A stretch of 64,000 nucleotides of DNA from Paracoccus alkenifer (GCF_900108405.1 NZ_FNXG01000002.1:62001-126000), one strand, 5' to 3'. Shown: positions 17,692 through 26,939, counted from the stretch's first letter. Program-made: numbers and translations. Notes: generated from the letters alone by a model not told the origin.

Positions 17692-18153
17692 TCAGCGCGA
17701 CTGGCGTTTCCACGCCCGCGCCGCAAGCCCGAGGATCGCGGGATCCTTGCGCAGGCGTTCGCGGGCCGAGGCCGAGCCGGCCAGATAGACCGTCCCGTTC
17801 AGCACCACGAAATGCTGCGGCTCGCCGGGGTGGCGTTCGCCCTCGGACAGCGCAACGGGGCAGTTGCCGCCGAAAGCGGGCGCATAGGCGCCGGGATTCG
17901 CCTCGAACGCGGCGCGGTTGGCGTCATTGGAAAACCGCCACTCGCGCCCCTTCCAGTGGGTCGAGATCGCCGCATCGCCCCCCACCGGCCGGCCCGCGTC
18001 GCGCAGGCTGACCGGATCCATGCCGCCCAGAGCCTGCGCCATCGCCGGTCCCGACAGCAGGCCCCACAGTGCCAGCGCCGCCAGCGCATGGCCGCGGGCC
18101 GCTGGACGGCGAAATGCGGCCAGGCGGGCCAGAATGCTTGTATCTCGAATCAT
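17692..18153 (-). CDS. Exported YHS-domain protein
   Basis: The 153-residue product has a likely signal peptide (HALAALALWGLLSGPAMA, cleavage after AMA, about residue 39). Then comes a YHS-like domain: ISTHWKGREWRFSNDANRAAFEANPGAYAPAFGGNC. YHS domains are small metal-associated modules. The lone Cys in GGNCPVAL and the following HFVVLNGTVYLAGS are typical of periplasmic YHS proteins of Rhodobacteraceae. The start is uncertain: 18153 gives a compact signal peptide, while tandem ATGs at 18189/18186 have a better AGGA ribosome site but a long N-region. Confidence 0.75.
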   Translation of the reverse strand: MIRDTSILARLAAFRRPAARGHALAALALWGLLSGPAMAQALGGMDPVSLRDAGRPVGGDAAISTHWKGREWRFSNDANRAAFEANPGAYAPAFGGNCPVALSEGERHPGEPQHFVVLNGTVYLAGSASARERLRKDPAILGLAARAWKRQSR

Positions 18154-18286
18154 CGCGTCCGTGCGGGCAAGGGGGGCTGCTGGCATCATGCGATCCTGTG
18201 TCGCATCACCGCCCGCCCCGTGCAACGGGTGGGCCAGAAAGATCGCCCCAAAGTGACCGCCAGTGTTCCGCCCGTGCCCCGCATGT

Positions 18287-19096
18287 TCACGCCCGGGTCG
18301 CCGCATACAGCGCCACTGCCGCCGCGTTCGACACGTTCAGCGACCCGAAATCCGCCGCAAACGGGATGCGCACCACCTGATCGCAGGTCTCGCGCGTGCG
18401 TTCGCGCAGCCCCGGCCCCTCGGCGCCCAGCACCAGGCAGATGGCGCGGCCGGGCAGGGCGGCCAGTGCCTCGGGAAGGGTGGCGGTGCCCTCGCCGTCA
18501 AGCCCCAGCACGGTGTAGCCCATCGACTGCAACTCGATCAGCGCATCGGCCAGGTTGACCACCCGCAGATAGGGCTGGCGTTCCAGCGCCCCCGAGGCGG
18601 TCTTGGCCAGCGCCCCGGTTTCCGGCGCGGCGTGGCGGGCGGTAGCGATGACCGCGCGGGCGCCGAACACCTCGGCCGAGCGCAGGATCGCGCCGACGTT
18701 ATGGGGGTCGGTCACCCGGTCCAGCGCCACGATCAGCGGGCGCGAGCCCTCGGCCCCGGCTGTCGCGATGTCGGCCAGCCGGCCCCAGTCCAGCGGCCTG
18801 ACCTCGACCGCGGCGCCCTGATGGACGGAATCGGGCGCCAGCGGCACCTCGCGGTCAAAGACGCGGGCGTCGACGATTTCCGGCTCCATCCCCGAGGCCG
18901 CGATGGCGTCCCCCAGCCGGTCGGCGGCGTTTTTCGTCACCACCAGCCGCAGCCGGCTGCGGGCGGGGTTGGCCAGCGCGTCGCGCACCGCGTGCAGTCC
19001 GAACAGCCAGACGGTTTCGGCGGCCGCGGCGCGGCGCGCGCGTTCCTTGTCGATCACCCATGCGGGCTTGCGGGTCTTTTTGGGCGGGGTGGTCAT
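18287..19096 (-). CDS. rlmB: 23S rRNA (guanosine-2'-O-)-methyltransferase RlmB-like
   Basis: The 269-residue SpoU-class methyltransferase has an N-terminal substrate-binding domain starting at WLFGLHAVRDALANP. The knotted catalytic domain carries the three SpoU motifs: NVGAILRSAEVFGARAV, LVLGAEGPGL and LNVSNAAAVALY. RlmB methylates G2251 of 23S rRNA. I chose the ATG at 19096, preceded by AGGAGAACCG, over an in-frame GTG at 19111 that would contain that ribosome site. It is divergent from tRNA-Tyr. Confidence 0.92.
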   Translation of the reverse strand: MTTPPKKTRKPAWVIDKERARRAAAAETVWLFGLHAVRDALANPARSRLRLVVTKNAADRLGDAIAASGMEPEIVDARVFDREVPLAPDSVHQGAAVEVRPLDWGRLADIATAGAEGSRPLIVALDRVTDPHNVGAILRSAEVFGARAVIATARHAAPETGALAKTASGALERQPYLRVVNLADALIELQSMGYTVLGLDGEGTATLPEALAALPGRAICLVLGAEGPGLRERTRETCDQVVRIPFAADFGSLNVSNAAAVALYAATRA

Positions 19097-19203
19097 CGGT
19101 TCTCCTGTCACCTGCCTGATTGCGCCGGGCCGGCGCGGGGCGCAAGAGGCGGCGGGAAAGCGCTTGACCCTGCGGTGGGGCGGGGATAATCACCCCGGAC
19201 GTC

Positions 19204-19287
19204 GGGCGACGTGCTGCAAGGTGCGGCAGCGGACTGTAACTCCGCCGGGGAGACCCATGCCTGGTTCGATTCCAGGGTCGCCCACCA
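19204..19287 (+). tRNA. tRNA-Tyr (anticodon GTA)
   Basis: This is an 84-base class II tRNA. The acceptor GGGCGAC pairs with GTCGCCC, followed by A and an encoded CCA. The anticodon stem GCGGA/TCCGC holds loop CTGTAAC (anticodon GTA), the variable arm is long, and the T arm is CCTGG-TTCGATT-CCAGG. Confidence 0.96.
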
Positions 19288-19337
19288 TTTTCCCCCACAA
19301 GGTCGATGGTGTTCGCCGCACAAGCGCAGGACGGCTG

Positions 19338-20450
19338 ATGAACGACGCCCCGCATATCCCCCCACCGACCCGCGGTCAGGCCGAACGCGCCGCCCGCAAG
19401 GCGCAGCGCATGGCCGAGCGGCTGGCCCGCAGGGCGGCGCGGAATGCGGGCCGCGCGCCCGTTGCCCCTGAATTCGACATCTTGATCGTGGCGCAGCGCG
19501 GCGGCATCGACCGCGAGGCCGCGATTCTTGCCGCCAGCCTGCGCCTGAACACACCCGGTTTCCGCGGCCGGCTGATCGTGGCGGAACCCCAGCCCGGCGG
19601 TGCATGGGCGGGCACCGATCCGCGCATGTCGCCCCTTGCGCGTGAGGCGCTGGTCGCGCTGGGGGCCGAGATCCGGCCGCTGCACGCGCGCAGCTTTGGC
19701 CGCAGCTATCCGCATGGCAACAAGATCGAGGCGCTGGCGCTGCTCGACCCGGGCCGCCCGTTCCTGTTTCTGGACAGCGACACGCTGGTGACCGGCGATC
19801 TGGATGCGGTGGCGTTCGATTTCGCGCGGCCCTCGGCCTCGATGCGGCGCGAGGGCAGCTGGCCCGTGCCGCCGCCCTATCATCACGGCTACGATTCGAT
19901 CTGGCGGTCGCTTTATGATCGTTTCGGGCTGGATATGGACGGCTCGCTCGACCTGTCGCAGCCGCCGGACCACTGGGAAAGGTTCCTCTATTTCAACGCC
20001 GGCTGGTTTTTCGGCGCCGATCCGGCGCAATTCCACCGCCGCTTTCACGACTGGGCGGTGGCGGTGCGCGCCGACCCGGGCGAGGCGCTGGCCTGCCAGT
20101 CGCTGGACCCGTGGCTGGATCAGGTGGTGCTGCCGCTGGTGATCCACAGCCTTGGCGGCGGGCGGCCGGGGCCGGAACTGGACGGGCTGGACGGCGACGT
20201 CACCTGGCACTGGCGCAACCCGGCCCTGCTTTACGCGCAGGCGCCCGACCCCGCGCTGACGACCTTTGAAACCGTTGCCGCGCTGCCGGAAATCGCCCCG
20301 CTGCTGGAGGGTTGGGAAGCGGCGGAACGGCTGCTGACCGGCGGCGAGGGGCGCCGCCTTGTCCGCCCCCTCGGTGCCGCCCACCCGCCGCAGGCCCCCG
20401 AACGCGCACTGCGCAAGCGCCTGAAACGCGCCGGGCTGTGGCTGACCTGA
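19338..20450 (+). CDS. Glycosyltransferase-like protein of unknown substrate
   Basis: The 370-residue protein begins with a basic, Ala/Arg-rich stretch (about 1-42). It then has a nucleotide-sugar-transferase-like core: FDILIVAQRGGIDREAAILAAS, GNKIEALALLDPG and FLFLDSDTLVTGDL. The DSD triplet is the usual metal/nucleotide-binding DxD of GT-A enzymes. FLYFNAGWFFG and the following Trp-rich region resemble GT-8-type folds. The acceptor is unknown. It stands alone behind tRNA-Tyr and ends next to a dispersed repeat. Confidence 0.65.
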   Translation: MNDAPHIPPPTRGQAERAARKAQRMAERLARRAARNAGRAPVAPEFDILIVAQRGGIDREAAILAASLRLNTPGFRGRLIVAEPQPGGAWAGTDPRMSPLAREALVALGAEIRPLHARSFGRSYPHGNKIEALALLDPGRPFLFLDSDTLVTGDLDAVAFDFARPSASMRREGSWPVPPPYHHGYDSIWRSLYDRFGLDMDGSLDLSQPPDHWERFLYFNAGWFFGADPAQFHRRFHDWAVAVRADPGEALACQSLDPWLDQVVLPLVIHSLGGGRPGPELDGLDGDVTWHWRNPALLYAQAPDPALTTFETVAALPEIAPLLEGWEAAERLLTGGEGRRLVRPLGAAHPPQAPERALRKRLKRAGLWLT

Positions 20451-20462
20451 GGATTCGGGCGG

Positions 20463-20508
20463 TCCCAAATATCCCGGGGAGGGGCCAAAGGCCCCGGGGC
20501 AGAGCCCC
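20463..20508. repeat. Dispersed intergenic repeat, copy C, with two hairpins
   Basis: The core TCCCAAATATCCCGGGG (20463-20479) is followed by two consecutive hairpins: GGGGCC-AAA-GGCCCC (20481-20495) and GGGGC-AGA-GCCCC (20496-20508). It lies 12 bases behind the glycosyltransferase-like gene, and hisB starts 73 bases later. Confidence 0.7.
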
Positions 20509-20581
20509 AGCCGCACCCGCGCCGTTGCACCCGCGCCGCCATTTGCGCTAAGCGGGGCCGTTCCCAGCGAATGAGGCGCCC

Positions 20582-21208
20582 ATGTCCGACACCGCCCCCG
20601 TTTCCGCCCGCCCCGTTTCCGCCCGTCACGCCGCGGTTGCGCGCAAGACCGCCGAGACCGACATCCACGTCAAGGTTGATCTGGACGGCTCGGGCCGTTC
20701 CGACAGCCGGAGCGGGGTCGGATTCTTCGACCACATGATCGACCAGCTGGCCCGGCATTCGCTGATCGACATCGAGCTGAAAGCAGATGGCGACCTGCAT
20801 ATCGACGACCACCACACGGTCGAGGATTGCGGCATCGCGCTGGGGCAGGCGCTGGCGCGCGCGCTGGGGGACAAGCGCGGCATCCGCCGTTATGGCAGCT
20901 TTCATCTGGCGATGGACGATGCGCAGGTCCGCGCGGTGCTGGACCTGTCGGGGCGGCCGTTTCTGGTCTGGAACCTGCCGTTCCCGGCGCAAAAGATCGG
21001 CAGTTTCGACACCGAGCTGGTGCGCGAATTCTTTCAGGCCCTGTCCACCCATGGCGGCATCACCCTGCATGTCGACCTGATCCACGGTTTCAACGCCCAT
21101 CACATCGCCGAGGCGACCTTCAAGGCGGTGGCGCGGGCGCTGCGCGAGGCGGTCGAGCCGGACCCGCGGATCGGCGATGCGCTGCCCTCGACCAAGGGGG
21201 CGCTGTAG
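20582..21208 (+). CDS. hisB: Imidazoleglycerol-phosphate dehydratase
   Basis: The 208-residue enzyme removes water from imidazole glycerol phosphate in histidine synthesis. It shows the two metal-binding histidine clusters of the family, [13 protein letters not shown] / [16 protein letters not shown] and [10 protein letters not shown] / [14 protein letters not shown]. It is monofunctional, without the phosphatase domain of enterobacterial HisB. The N-terminus contains an in-frame duplication [10 protein letters not shown] (a 15-bp tandem repeat in DNA) before the conserved domain begins at residue about 20. hisH follows after 6 bases. Confidence 0.96.
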   Translation: MSDTAPVSARPVSARHAAVARKTAETDIHVKVDLDGSGRSDSRSGVGFFDHMIDQLARHSLIDIELKADGDLHIDDHHTVEDCGIALGQALARALGDKRGIRRYGSFHLAMDDAQVRAVLDLSGRPFLVWNLPFPAQKIGSFDTELVREFFQALSTHGGITLHVDLIHGFNAHHIAEATFKAVARALREAVEPDPRIGDALPSTKGAL

Positions 21209-21214
21209 CACCCG

Positions 21215-21850
21215 ATGCGCGTGGCGCTGATCGACTACGGCAGCGGCAACCTGCATTCGGCGGCCAAGGCCGTGGCGCTGGCCGGGCGCGATCTTGGCGC
21301 AACTGTGGCGGTGACCGCCGATCCGGTCGAGGTTGCAGGCGCCGACCGCATCGTGCTGCCGGGGGACGGGGCGTTCCCCGCCTGCCGCGCCGCCTTTGAC
21401 GCGGTGCCGGGGCTGGCCGAGGCGCTTGAGGGCGCCGTGATCCGCCGCGGCGTGCCGTTTCTGGGCATCTGCGTGGGGATGCAGATGCTGGCCGACGAGG
21501 GGCTGGAATATCGCCCCACCCCCGGTTTCGGCTGGATCCATGGCCGGGTCGAGCGCATCACCCCCGCCGACCCCGCGTTGAAGGTTCCGCATATGGGCTG
21601 GAACGCGCTGCGGCTCCATCACCCGCATCCGGTGCTGGCAGGGGTGGCGCAGGGGGCGCACGCTTATTTCGTCCACAGCTGGCAGTTCAATGTTGCGCGG
21701 GCGCAGGATCTGGTGGCCTCGGTCGATCACGGCGGGCCGGTCACGGCGGTGGTGGCGCGCGACAATATCGTGGGGTTGCAGTTTCACCCCGAAAAATCCG
21801 GGGCGCTTGGGTTGCGGATCCTGCGCAATTTTCTGGGCTGGGCGGGGTGA
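21215..21850 (+). CDS. hisH: Imidazole glycerol phosphate synthase, glutamine amidotransferase subunit
   Basis: The 211-residue class I amidotransferase has nucleophile Cys in FLGICVGMQML and the His-Glu pair in LQFHPEKSG. It supplies ammonia to HisF to form imidazole glycerol phosphate and AICAR. hisA and hisF are not in the window downstream; a repeat element and a minus-strand gene follow instead. Confidence 0.96.
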   Translation: MRVALIDYGSGNLHSAAKAVALAGRDLGATVAVTADPVEVAGADRIVLPGDGAFPACRAAFDAVPGLAEALEGAVIRRGVPFLGICVGMQMLADEGLEYRPTPGFGWIHGRVERITPADPALKVPHMGWNALRLHHPHPVLAGVAQGAHAYFVHSWQFNVARAQDLVASVDHGGPVTAVVARDNIVGLQFHPEKSGALGLRILRNFLGWAG

Positions 21851-21854
21851 AAGG

Positions 21855-21965
21855 GGGGGCTTTGCCCCCGGCCTGCGGCCACTGCCGTGGCCTTGCTTGC
21901 TGAAAACAGTCCACCGGACTGTTTTCCGGGCGCTCGCAAGCCCCCAGGATATTTCTCGACAGAAG
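21855..21965. repeat. Composite intergenic repeat, copy D, with 11-bp perfect hairpin
   Basis: Three blocks lie between hisH and the convergent phosphatase gene. The first is a GGGGGC-TTT-GCCCCC hairpin (21855-21869). The second is a perfect inverted repeat, GAAAACAGTCC-ACC-GGACTGTTTTC (21902-21926). The third is a diverged copy of the repeat core (21943-21965, CCCAGGATATTTC in this orientation). The middle hairpin ends in TTTTC on either strand, so it may terminate transcription from both sides. Confidence 0.65.
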
Positions 21966-22000
21966 ATCGGACGCACCGAGGATCGGACGCTGGGTCTGCG

Positions 22001-22531
22001 TCAGGGCTGGGGGCGCTGGTCCTGCGGCAGGGCGCGGCGGACGGTGTCGATGCCGTCGGGTTCGGTGGGCGGGCCGAAGCGGTCGAGCATCCGGGTCAGG
22101 ATCTGGTTGCGCGACTGCCGGTAAAGCCCCAGCTTTTCCGTGCGCGATTCGGCCAGCCCCGTGGGGTCCATGATCGGCCAGTATTCCACGTCGAGATGGC
22201 TGTGCCGGGTCAGCTCCAGCGCCTGATGCTTGCTGGCCGGCGACAATGCCACCACCAGATCGAACTGCCCCAGGTCGTCGCCCCAGTCGCGCATGTCGTC
22301 AAAACTGCGAGTGCGGTGGCGCGACAGCTCGATCCCCAATTCCTGGCAGACGGCGATGGTGAAGCCGTCGATTTCCATGTCGTTGTGCACACCCGCCGAC
22401 TGCACATAGGCGCTGCGCCCGTAAAGCTTTTTCATCAGCCCCTCGGCCATGGGCGAGCGGATGGCGTTGTGGTCGCAGCAGAACAGCACCGACCCGGGAA
22501 AGCTGGCCGGAATGGTCTTGCCGGGCAGCAT
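22001..22531 (-). CDS. Low-molecular-weight protein tyrosine phosphatase-like protein
   Basis: The 176-residue protein has a CX5R(S) phosphate loop near residue 18 (FCCDHNAIRSPMAEG), as in LMW-PTPases and related arsenate reductases, followed by ARxxx-type spacing in VQSAGVHND. The general-acid Asp would lie in the WPIMDPTGL segment, as in LMW-PTPs (DP motif). Physiological substrates are unknown. It follows UPF0262 by 5 bases in an order seen repeatedly in Rhodobacteraceae (hisD-UPF0262-phosphatase). Confidence 0.85.
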   Translation of the reverse strand: MLPGKTIPASFPGSVLFCCDHNAIRSPMAEGLMKKLYGRSAYVQSAGVHNDMEIDGFTIAVCQELGIELSRHRTRSFDDMRDWGDDLGQFDLVVALSPASKHQALELTRHSHLDVEYWPIMDPTGLAESRTEKLGLYRQSRNQILTRMLDRFGPPTEPDGIDTVRRALPQDQRPQP

Positions 22532-22536
22532 CCGGG

Positions 22537-23019
22537 TCAGTCCGATACCAGCGCGCAGAGCAGGGTGAAAAGCCGGCGCGAGGTGTCGATGTCGATCTCG
22601 GCCTTGCCTTCCAGCCGTTCCTGCAACGTCCTTGCGCCTTCGTTGTGGATGCCGCGCCGCGCCATGTCGATGGCCTCGATCTGGGCCGGGGGCAGGCGTT
22701 TCACCGCGTCGAAATAGCTTTGACAGATCTGGAAATAATCCTTGACCACCTGCCGGAACGGACCCATCGACAGGTGGAACTCGGCCACTTTTTCGCCCAG
22801 TTCCGAGCTGAGGTCGAACACCAGCCGCCGGTCGCGCACCGCCAGTTGCAGCGCATAGGGACCGGTCGGCGCGGCGTTGCCGGCGCGTCCGGGCAGGGCC
22901 AGGCTGTTGTCCTCGAGCAGGTCGAAGATGGCGACGCGGCGTTCCTGCTCCATCTCGGGGGTGGGCGGGGGCAGGGCGGAATCGTCGATCTCGACCCGGA
23001 CAAGACGATCGGTGGACAT
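22537..23019 (-). CDS. UPF0262 family protein
   Basis: The 160-residue cytosolic protein begins RLVRVEIDDSALPPPTPEMEQERRVAIFDLLEDN and contains FHLSMGPFRQVVKDYFQICQSYFDAV and IEAIDMARRGIHNEGA, recognisable as the uncharacterised UPF0262 family of alphaproteobacteria. Its function is unknown. The conserved placement between hisD and the phosphatase suggests co-transcription. The frame is open upstream to 23091, but homology starts at 23019. Confidence 0.88.
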   Translation of the reverse strand: MSTDRLVRVEIDDSALPPPTPEMEQERRVAIFDLLEDNSLALPGRAGNAAPTGPYALQLAVRDRRLVFDLSSELGEKVAEFHLSMGPFRQVVKDYFQICQSYFDAVKRLPPAQIEAIDMARRGIHNEGARTLQERLEGKAEIDIDTSRRLFTLLCALVSD

Positions 23020-23087
23020 CTTCGCTGTTCCTGTTCTGGCCGGACCACAGCCGGCGTGGGTCAAGATTCCCGCAAGCGGGCGATCAT

Positions 23088-24410
23088 TCAAGCGTCAAAA
23101 CCGTCTTTGCCGCGGTTGAGCGATTCCAGCCGCGCCTCGATCGAGCGGGCGTGCGCGGACAGCCCTTCGGACAGCGCCAGCCGCACCGCGGCCGGGCCGA
23201 TGGCGGCAAGCGCGCCGGGCGACAGCGCCGAGACGGTGCTGCGCTTGACGAAATCCATCACCGACAGCCCCGACGAGAACCGCGCCGAGCGTGCCGTGGG
23301 CAGCACATGGTTCGGCCCCGAGACGTAATCGCCCGCGGCCTCGGGCGTCCACGCGCCAAGGAAGATCGCGCCGGCGTGGCGGACCTGTGCCGCCAGCGCG
23401 GCGGGATCGTCCACGCACAGCTCCAGATGCTCGGGGGCGATGCGGTCGGACAGCGCCGCGGCCTCGGACAGGTCGCGGGTCAGGATGATGGTGCCGTGGT
23501 CGCGCCAGCTGGCCCCGGCGATTGCGGCGCGGGGCAGGGTGGGCAGGATACGGTCCACCGCCTCGGCGACCGCCTCGGCCAGCGCCGGGTCGGGGGTGAT
23601 CAGGATCGCCTGCGCGTCGGCGTCGTGTTCGGCCTGCGCCAGCAGGTCCAGCGCCAGCCAGTCGGGGTTCTGCGCGCCCGCGGCGATGATCAGCACCTCG
23701 GACGGGCCGGCGATGCTGTCGATGCCGACGCGACCGAACACCTGCCGCTTGGCCGCCGCCACATAGGCGTTGCCGGGGCCGGTGATCTTGTCCACCGCCC
23801 GGATGGATTGGGTGCCGTAAGCCAGCGCCGCGATGGCCTGCGCGCCGCCGATGCGCCAGATTTCGTCCACGCCGGCGATGCGGCAGGCCAGCAGCACCAG
23901 CGGGTTGATCTCTCCGCCCGGCGTCGGCACGCAGACCGCCAGCCGTTCCACCCCGGCCACGCGGGCGGGAATCGCGTTCATCAGCACCGAGGACGGATAG
24001 CTGGCCTGCCCCCCCGGCACATACAGCCCTGCGGCCGAAACCGGAGTCCAGCGCCAGCCCAGCGTGGCGCCGGTGTCATCCGTCCATTCCGCATCCTGCG
24101 GCAACTGGCGTTGGTGATAGGCGCGGATGCGGGCGGCGGCGAGTTCCAGCGCCTGGCGGTCATCCGCCGAGACCTGCGCGCAGGCGGCGTCGATTTCCGC
24201 GGCGGAAAACCGCAGCCCGGCGGTGGTCAGGTCGTTGTGGTCAAAGCGGTTGGTCAGTTCGACCAGCGCCGCATCGCCACGGGCGCGGACATCGGCGATG
24301 ATCGTGGCCACCACCTGCCCGACATCGGCGGAATCCTCGCGCTTGGCGGACAGCATGGCGGCAAAGCCGCGCTCGAAATCCGGGTCGGCGGTGTTCAGCG
24401 TGACGGGCAT
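23088..24410 (-). CDS. hisD: Histidinol dehydrogenase
   Basis: The 440-residue NAD-dependent enzyme oxidises histidinol to histidine in two steps. Recognisable segments are YVPGGQASYPSSVLMNAIPARVAG, DKITGPGNAYVAAAKRQVFG, IDSIAGPSEVLIIA, AQAEHDADAQAILITPD (zinc/His region) and GPNHVLPT. I chose the ATG at 24410 (MPVTLNTADPDFERGF), where family homology starts, rather than 24473. It is the head of a minus-strand group with UPF0262 and the phosphatase. Confidence 0.96.
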   Translation of the reverse strand: MPVTLNTADPDFERGFAAMLSAKREDSADVGQVVATIIADVRARGDAALVELTNRFDHNDLTTAGLRFSAAEIDAACAQVSADDRQALELAAARIRAYHQRQLPQDAEWTDDTGATLGWRWTPVSAAGLYVPGGQASYPSSVLMNAIPARVAGVERLAVCVPTPGGEINPLVLLACRIAGVDEIWRIGGAQAIAALAYGTQSIRAVDKITGPGNAYVAAAKRQVFGRVGIDSIAGPSEVLIIAAGAQNPDWLALDLLAQAEHDADAQAILITPDPALAEAVAEAVDRILPTLPRAAIAGASWRDHGTIILTRDLSEAAALSDRIAPEHLELCVDDPAALAAQVRHAGAIFLGAWTPEAAGDYVSGPNHVLPTARSARFSSGLSVMDFVKRSTVSALSPGALAAIGPAAVRLALSEGLSAHARSIEARLESLNRGKDGFDA

Positions 24411-24469
24411 GGTGCGGGTTTCCGAAAACTGGGGCGGTTGGGCGCTGTTACCCTGCGGCCCCCTGTTGC

Positions 24470-24973
24470 TCAAGCAGCCAGACGGGGGGCGAGGTCCAGC
24501 GCCAGCTCGATTTCGTCCAGCCCCAGCGGGTTGCGCAGGGGCGGCGTGGCGGTCGGCGCAAAGCCCAGCCGGCGGTAAAAGCGCAGCGCGCGCAGGTTGG
24601 TCGCGACCACATCCAGCTGGATGCGGTGGTGCCCCTGCGCCGCAGCCTGCGCGATCAACTGGCGCACCAGCGGCGCGGCCAGTCCCGCGCCGCGTGCCGA
24701 GGGCTGCGCATAGACGCCCATCAGCGTTGCGGTGTCGGGGGAATCAAGGGCCTCCCACCGTCCGACGGCCAGCGGCTGCCCCTGCGCCCAGCCGGCGGCC
24801 CAGCAATCCGCCCGCTCCAGCACGGCGCGGAAATCACATTCGGGACGGTCGATCCATTCCGCCCAGTCGCTGGCGAACAGCCCCTGCAATTCCGCCAGCG
24901 CGCCCCGCATGATGCGGTGCCAGGGGCCGGCGTCGGCCGGGGTCAGCCGCCACAGCAGCAGCCTAGGGTTCAT
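24470..24973 (-). CDS. GNAT family N-acetyltransferase
   Basis: The 167-residue protein has the GNAT fold. Motif A is MGVYAQPSARGAGLAAPLVRQLIAQA (Q/RxxGxG/A acetyl-CoA loop as ARGAGLA). Motif B is the IQLDVVATNLRALRFYRRLGFAPT segment. The substrate is unknown. Its ATG overlaps the DUF2948 gene by 11 bases, so it belongs to the murA-DUF2948-GNAT transcript. Confidence 0.87.
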   Translation of the reverse strand: MNPRLLLWRLTPADAGPWHRIMRGALAELQGLFASDWAEWIDRPECDFRAVLERADCWAAGWAQGQPLAVGRWEALDSPDTATLMGVYAQPSARGAGLAAPLVRQLIAQAAAQGHHRIQLDVVATNLRALRFYRRLGFAPTATPPLRNPLGLDEIELALDLAPRLAA

Positions 24974-25445
24974 GCCGGGGCAGATCCGCCGAGGCGGCGC
25001 GATGCGGCCGCGCCACGTCGCGCAGATCGACCGACAGGCATTCCGCGTCGATCACCACCGAGCCGTCGCCGGCGAATGCCAGCACCAGCCGCCCGGTGCC
25101 GTCCTCGCCCGGCTGCCAGTCCAGCGACAGCAGCGACAGCACCGTTTCGGGGTCGCCGCGGTCGATGCCGTCATGGCGCACCCGCAGCACATCCGAGATC
25201 ACCAAGAGCGCCCGCACCCGTTCATATGGGCGCGATTCGAGGCGGGCGGAATCGGCGTCTTCCCACCGGAAACGGTTCAGCAGCAGGCTGAAGCGGCGCG
25301 ATTTCGGGTCATAGCCCATGTCGGCGACGCTGAGCACCGCATCCTGCGCCAGCGCGGCCAGCACGGCCAGATCGTCCCCGTCCTCGGCCCTGATCGCCAG
25401 CGCCGCATCCGGCCCCGCATCTGCAAAACGCGCGTCATTCACCAT
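24963..25445 (-). CDS. DUF2948 family protein
   Basis: The 160-residue protein contains [36 protein letters not shown] and [21 protein letters not shown], the pattern of DUF2948 in alphaproteobacteria. Function is unknown. It starts inside the end of murA (11-base overlap) and overlaps the GNAT gene by 11 bases, so three genes are tightly coupled. Confidence 0.85.
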   Translation of the reverse strand: MVNDARFADAGPDAALAIRAEDGDDLAVLAALAQDAVLSVADMGYDPKSRRFSLLLNRFRWEDADSARLESRPYERVRALLVISDVLRVRHDGIDRGDPETVLSLLSLDWQPGEDGTGRLVLAFAGDGSVVIDAECLSVDLRDVARPHRAASADLPRHEP

Positions 25446-26721
25446 GGGCAGGCTGCTCCTTGATGCGTTCGATATCTGCGCCGACACCGCGCAGCTTGCG
25501 CACGACCTTCTCATAGCCGCGGTCGAGATGGTAGACGCGGCTGACGATGGTTTCGCCCTCGGCCGCAAGCCCCGCAAGGATCAGGCTGACGCTGGCGCGC
25601 AGGTCGGTGGCCATCACCGGGGCGCCGCGCAGCCTGTCCACGCCGGTGACGCGGGCGTGGCCGCCGTGAACCTCGATCCGGGCGCCCATCCGCGCCAGTT
25701 CCGGCGCGTGCATGAAGCGGTTTTCAAAGATGGTTTCTTCCAGCTCGCTGACGCCATCGGCAGTGCAAAGCAGCGCCATCATCTGCGCCTGAAGGTCGGT
25801 GGGAAAACCCGGAAAGGGCTCGGTCACCACGTTCACCGCATTCACCCGGCCGTTCTTGCGCGAAACGGTCAGGCCGCGGTCGGATTCGGTGACGCTGATC
25901 CCGGCCTGATCCAGCGTTTCGCAAAAGGATTCCACCAGCTCGATGCGGCCGCCCAGACAGGTGACCTCGCCGCCGCAGATGGCGGGGGCCAGCATATAGG
26001 TGCCCAGCTCGATCCGGTCGGTGACCACCGGGTGGGTGGCGCCCGACAGCCGGTCGACGCCCTGAATGGTGATGGTGCCCGTGCCCTCGCCCTCGATCTG
26101 GGCGCCCATGCGGCGCAGGCAGCGGGCAAGGTCGACGATCTCCGGCTCGCGCGCGGCGTTTTTCAGCACGGTGGTGCCGCGGGCCAGCGTCGCGGCAAGC
26201 AGCGCGTTTTCCGTGGCCCCGACCGAGACCAGCGGAAACTCGATCACCGCACCGCGCAGGCCGCCCATCGGCGCCTTTGCGTGCACATAGCCGTCGCGCA
26301 GGTCCAGCTCCGCGCCCATCGCTTCCAGCGCGCGCAGATGCAGGTCCACCGGCCGCGCCCCGATCGCGCAGCCCCCGGGCAGCGAGACGATCGCCTGCCC
26401 GTCGCGCGCCAGCATCGGTCCCAGCACCAGAATCGAGGCCCGCATCTTGCGCACGATGTCGTAATCGGCGCGGTGGCTGCTGAGCGCGTGGCTGGACAGC
26501 GCCAGCACCCGGCCGTCCTGCAAATCCGCGACCTCGGCACCGAGAGAGCGCAGCAGCTCGGTCATGGTGCGGATGTCCGACAGCCGGGGCGCGTTGGTCA
26601 GGGTCAGCGGCTCGTCGGTCAGCAGGGTTGCGGGCATCAGCGTCAGGCAGGCGTTCTTTGCGCCCGCGATCTCGATCTCGCCGTTCAGCGGACCGTTGCC
26701 GCGCACCAGAATCGTATCCAT
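25435..26721 (-). CDS. murA: UDP-N-acetylglucosamine 1-carboxyvinyltransferase
   Basis: The 428-residue enzyme transfers enolpyruvate from PEP to UDP-GlcNAc, the first committed step of peptidoglycan synthesis. It begins [22 protein letters not shown]. The active-site Cys lies in [16 protein letters not shown], so the fosfomycin target is present rather than the Asp variant. [19 protein letters not shown] and the C-terminal [21 protein letters not shown] are family hallmarks. A small upstream gene overlaps its start by one base. Confidence 0.97.
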   Translation of the reverse strand: MDTILVRGNGPLNGEIEIAGAKNACLTLMPATLLTDEPLTLTNAPRLSDIRTMTELLRSLGAEVADLQDGRVLALSSHALSSHRADYDIVRKMRASILVLGPMLARDGQAIVSLPGGCAIGARPVDLHLRALEAMGAELDLRDGYVHAKAPMGGLRGAVIEFPLVSVGATENALLAATLARGTTVLKNAAREPEIVDLARCLRRMGAQIEGEGTGTITIQGVDRLSGATHPVVTDRIELGTYMLAPAICGGEVTCLGGRIELVESFCETLDQAGISVTESDRGLTVSRKNGRVNAVNVVTEPFPGFPTDLQAQMMALLCTADGVSELEETIFENRFMHAPELARMGARIEVHGGHARVTGVDRLRGAPVMATDLRASVSLILAGLAAEGETIVSRVYHLDRGYEKVVRKLRGVGADIERIKEQPAHGE

Positions 26722-26939
26722 CAGTCCTCGCTATCGCCCCGGGGTTCATCCCCTGGAATCGTTATGTTGCTGCCCGCCGTCACGCCGCCGCCGCCATTGC
26801 CGCCCGCCCCCTCGGCCCGGCTGCGCGCCTGCGCCTTGCGCCGCGCCAGGTTTTCGCGCAGCGCGAGCGCCTGCCGCGCGGCGCGGTCGTCGGCGCCGGT
26901 CTTGCGGCCGGTCTTGTCGGGGTGACGGTCCTTGTTCAT
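26721..26939 (-). CDS. Small basic protein of unknown function
   Basis: The 72-residue product is rich in Arg, Lys, Ala and Gly. A helical segment ([20 protein letters not shown]) is followed by a Gly-rich linker and an acidic tail. I do not recognise a family, although similar short proteins precede murA in relatives as far as I recall. The TGATG overlap with murA suggests coupled translation. The ATG at 26939 has GGGTCGG before it. Confidence 0.6.
   Translation of the reverse strand: MNKDRHPDKTGRKTGADDRAARQALALRENLARRKAQARSRAEGAGGNGGGGVTAGSNITIPGDEPRGDSED

Noticed and set aside
17517-17726. 69-codon minus-strand frame over the sRNA candidate
   Set aside because: It runs through the intrinsic terminator stem and has no convincing ribosome site; RNA structure explains the sequence better.
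23151-24578. Plus-strand 475-codon frame opposite hisD
   Set aside because: Antisense to hisD, which carries all family motifs.
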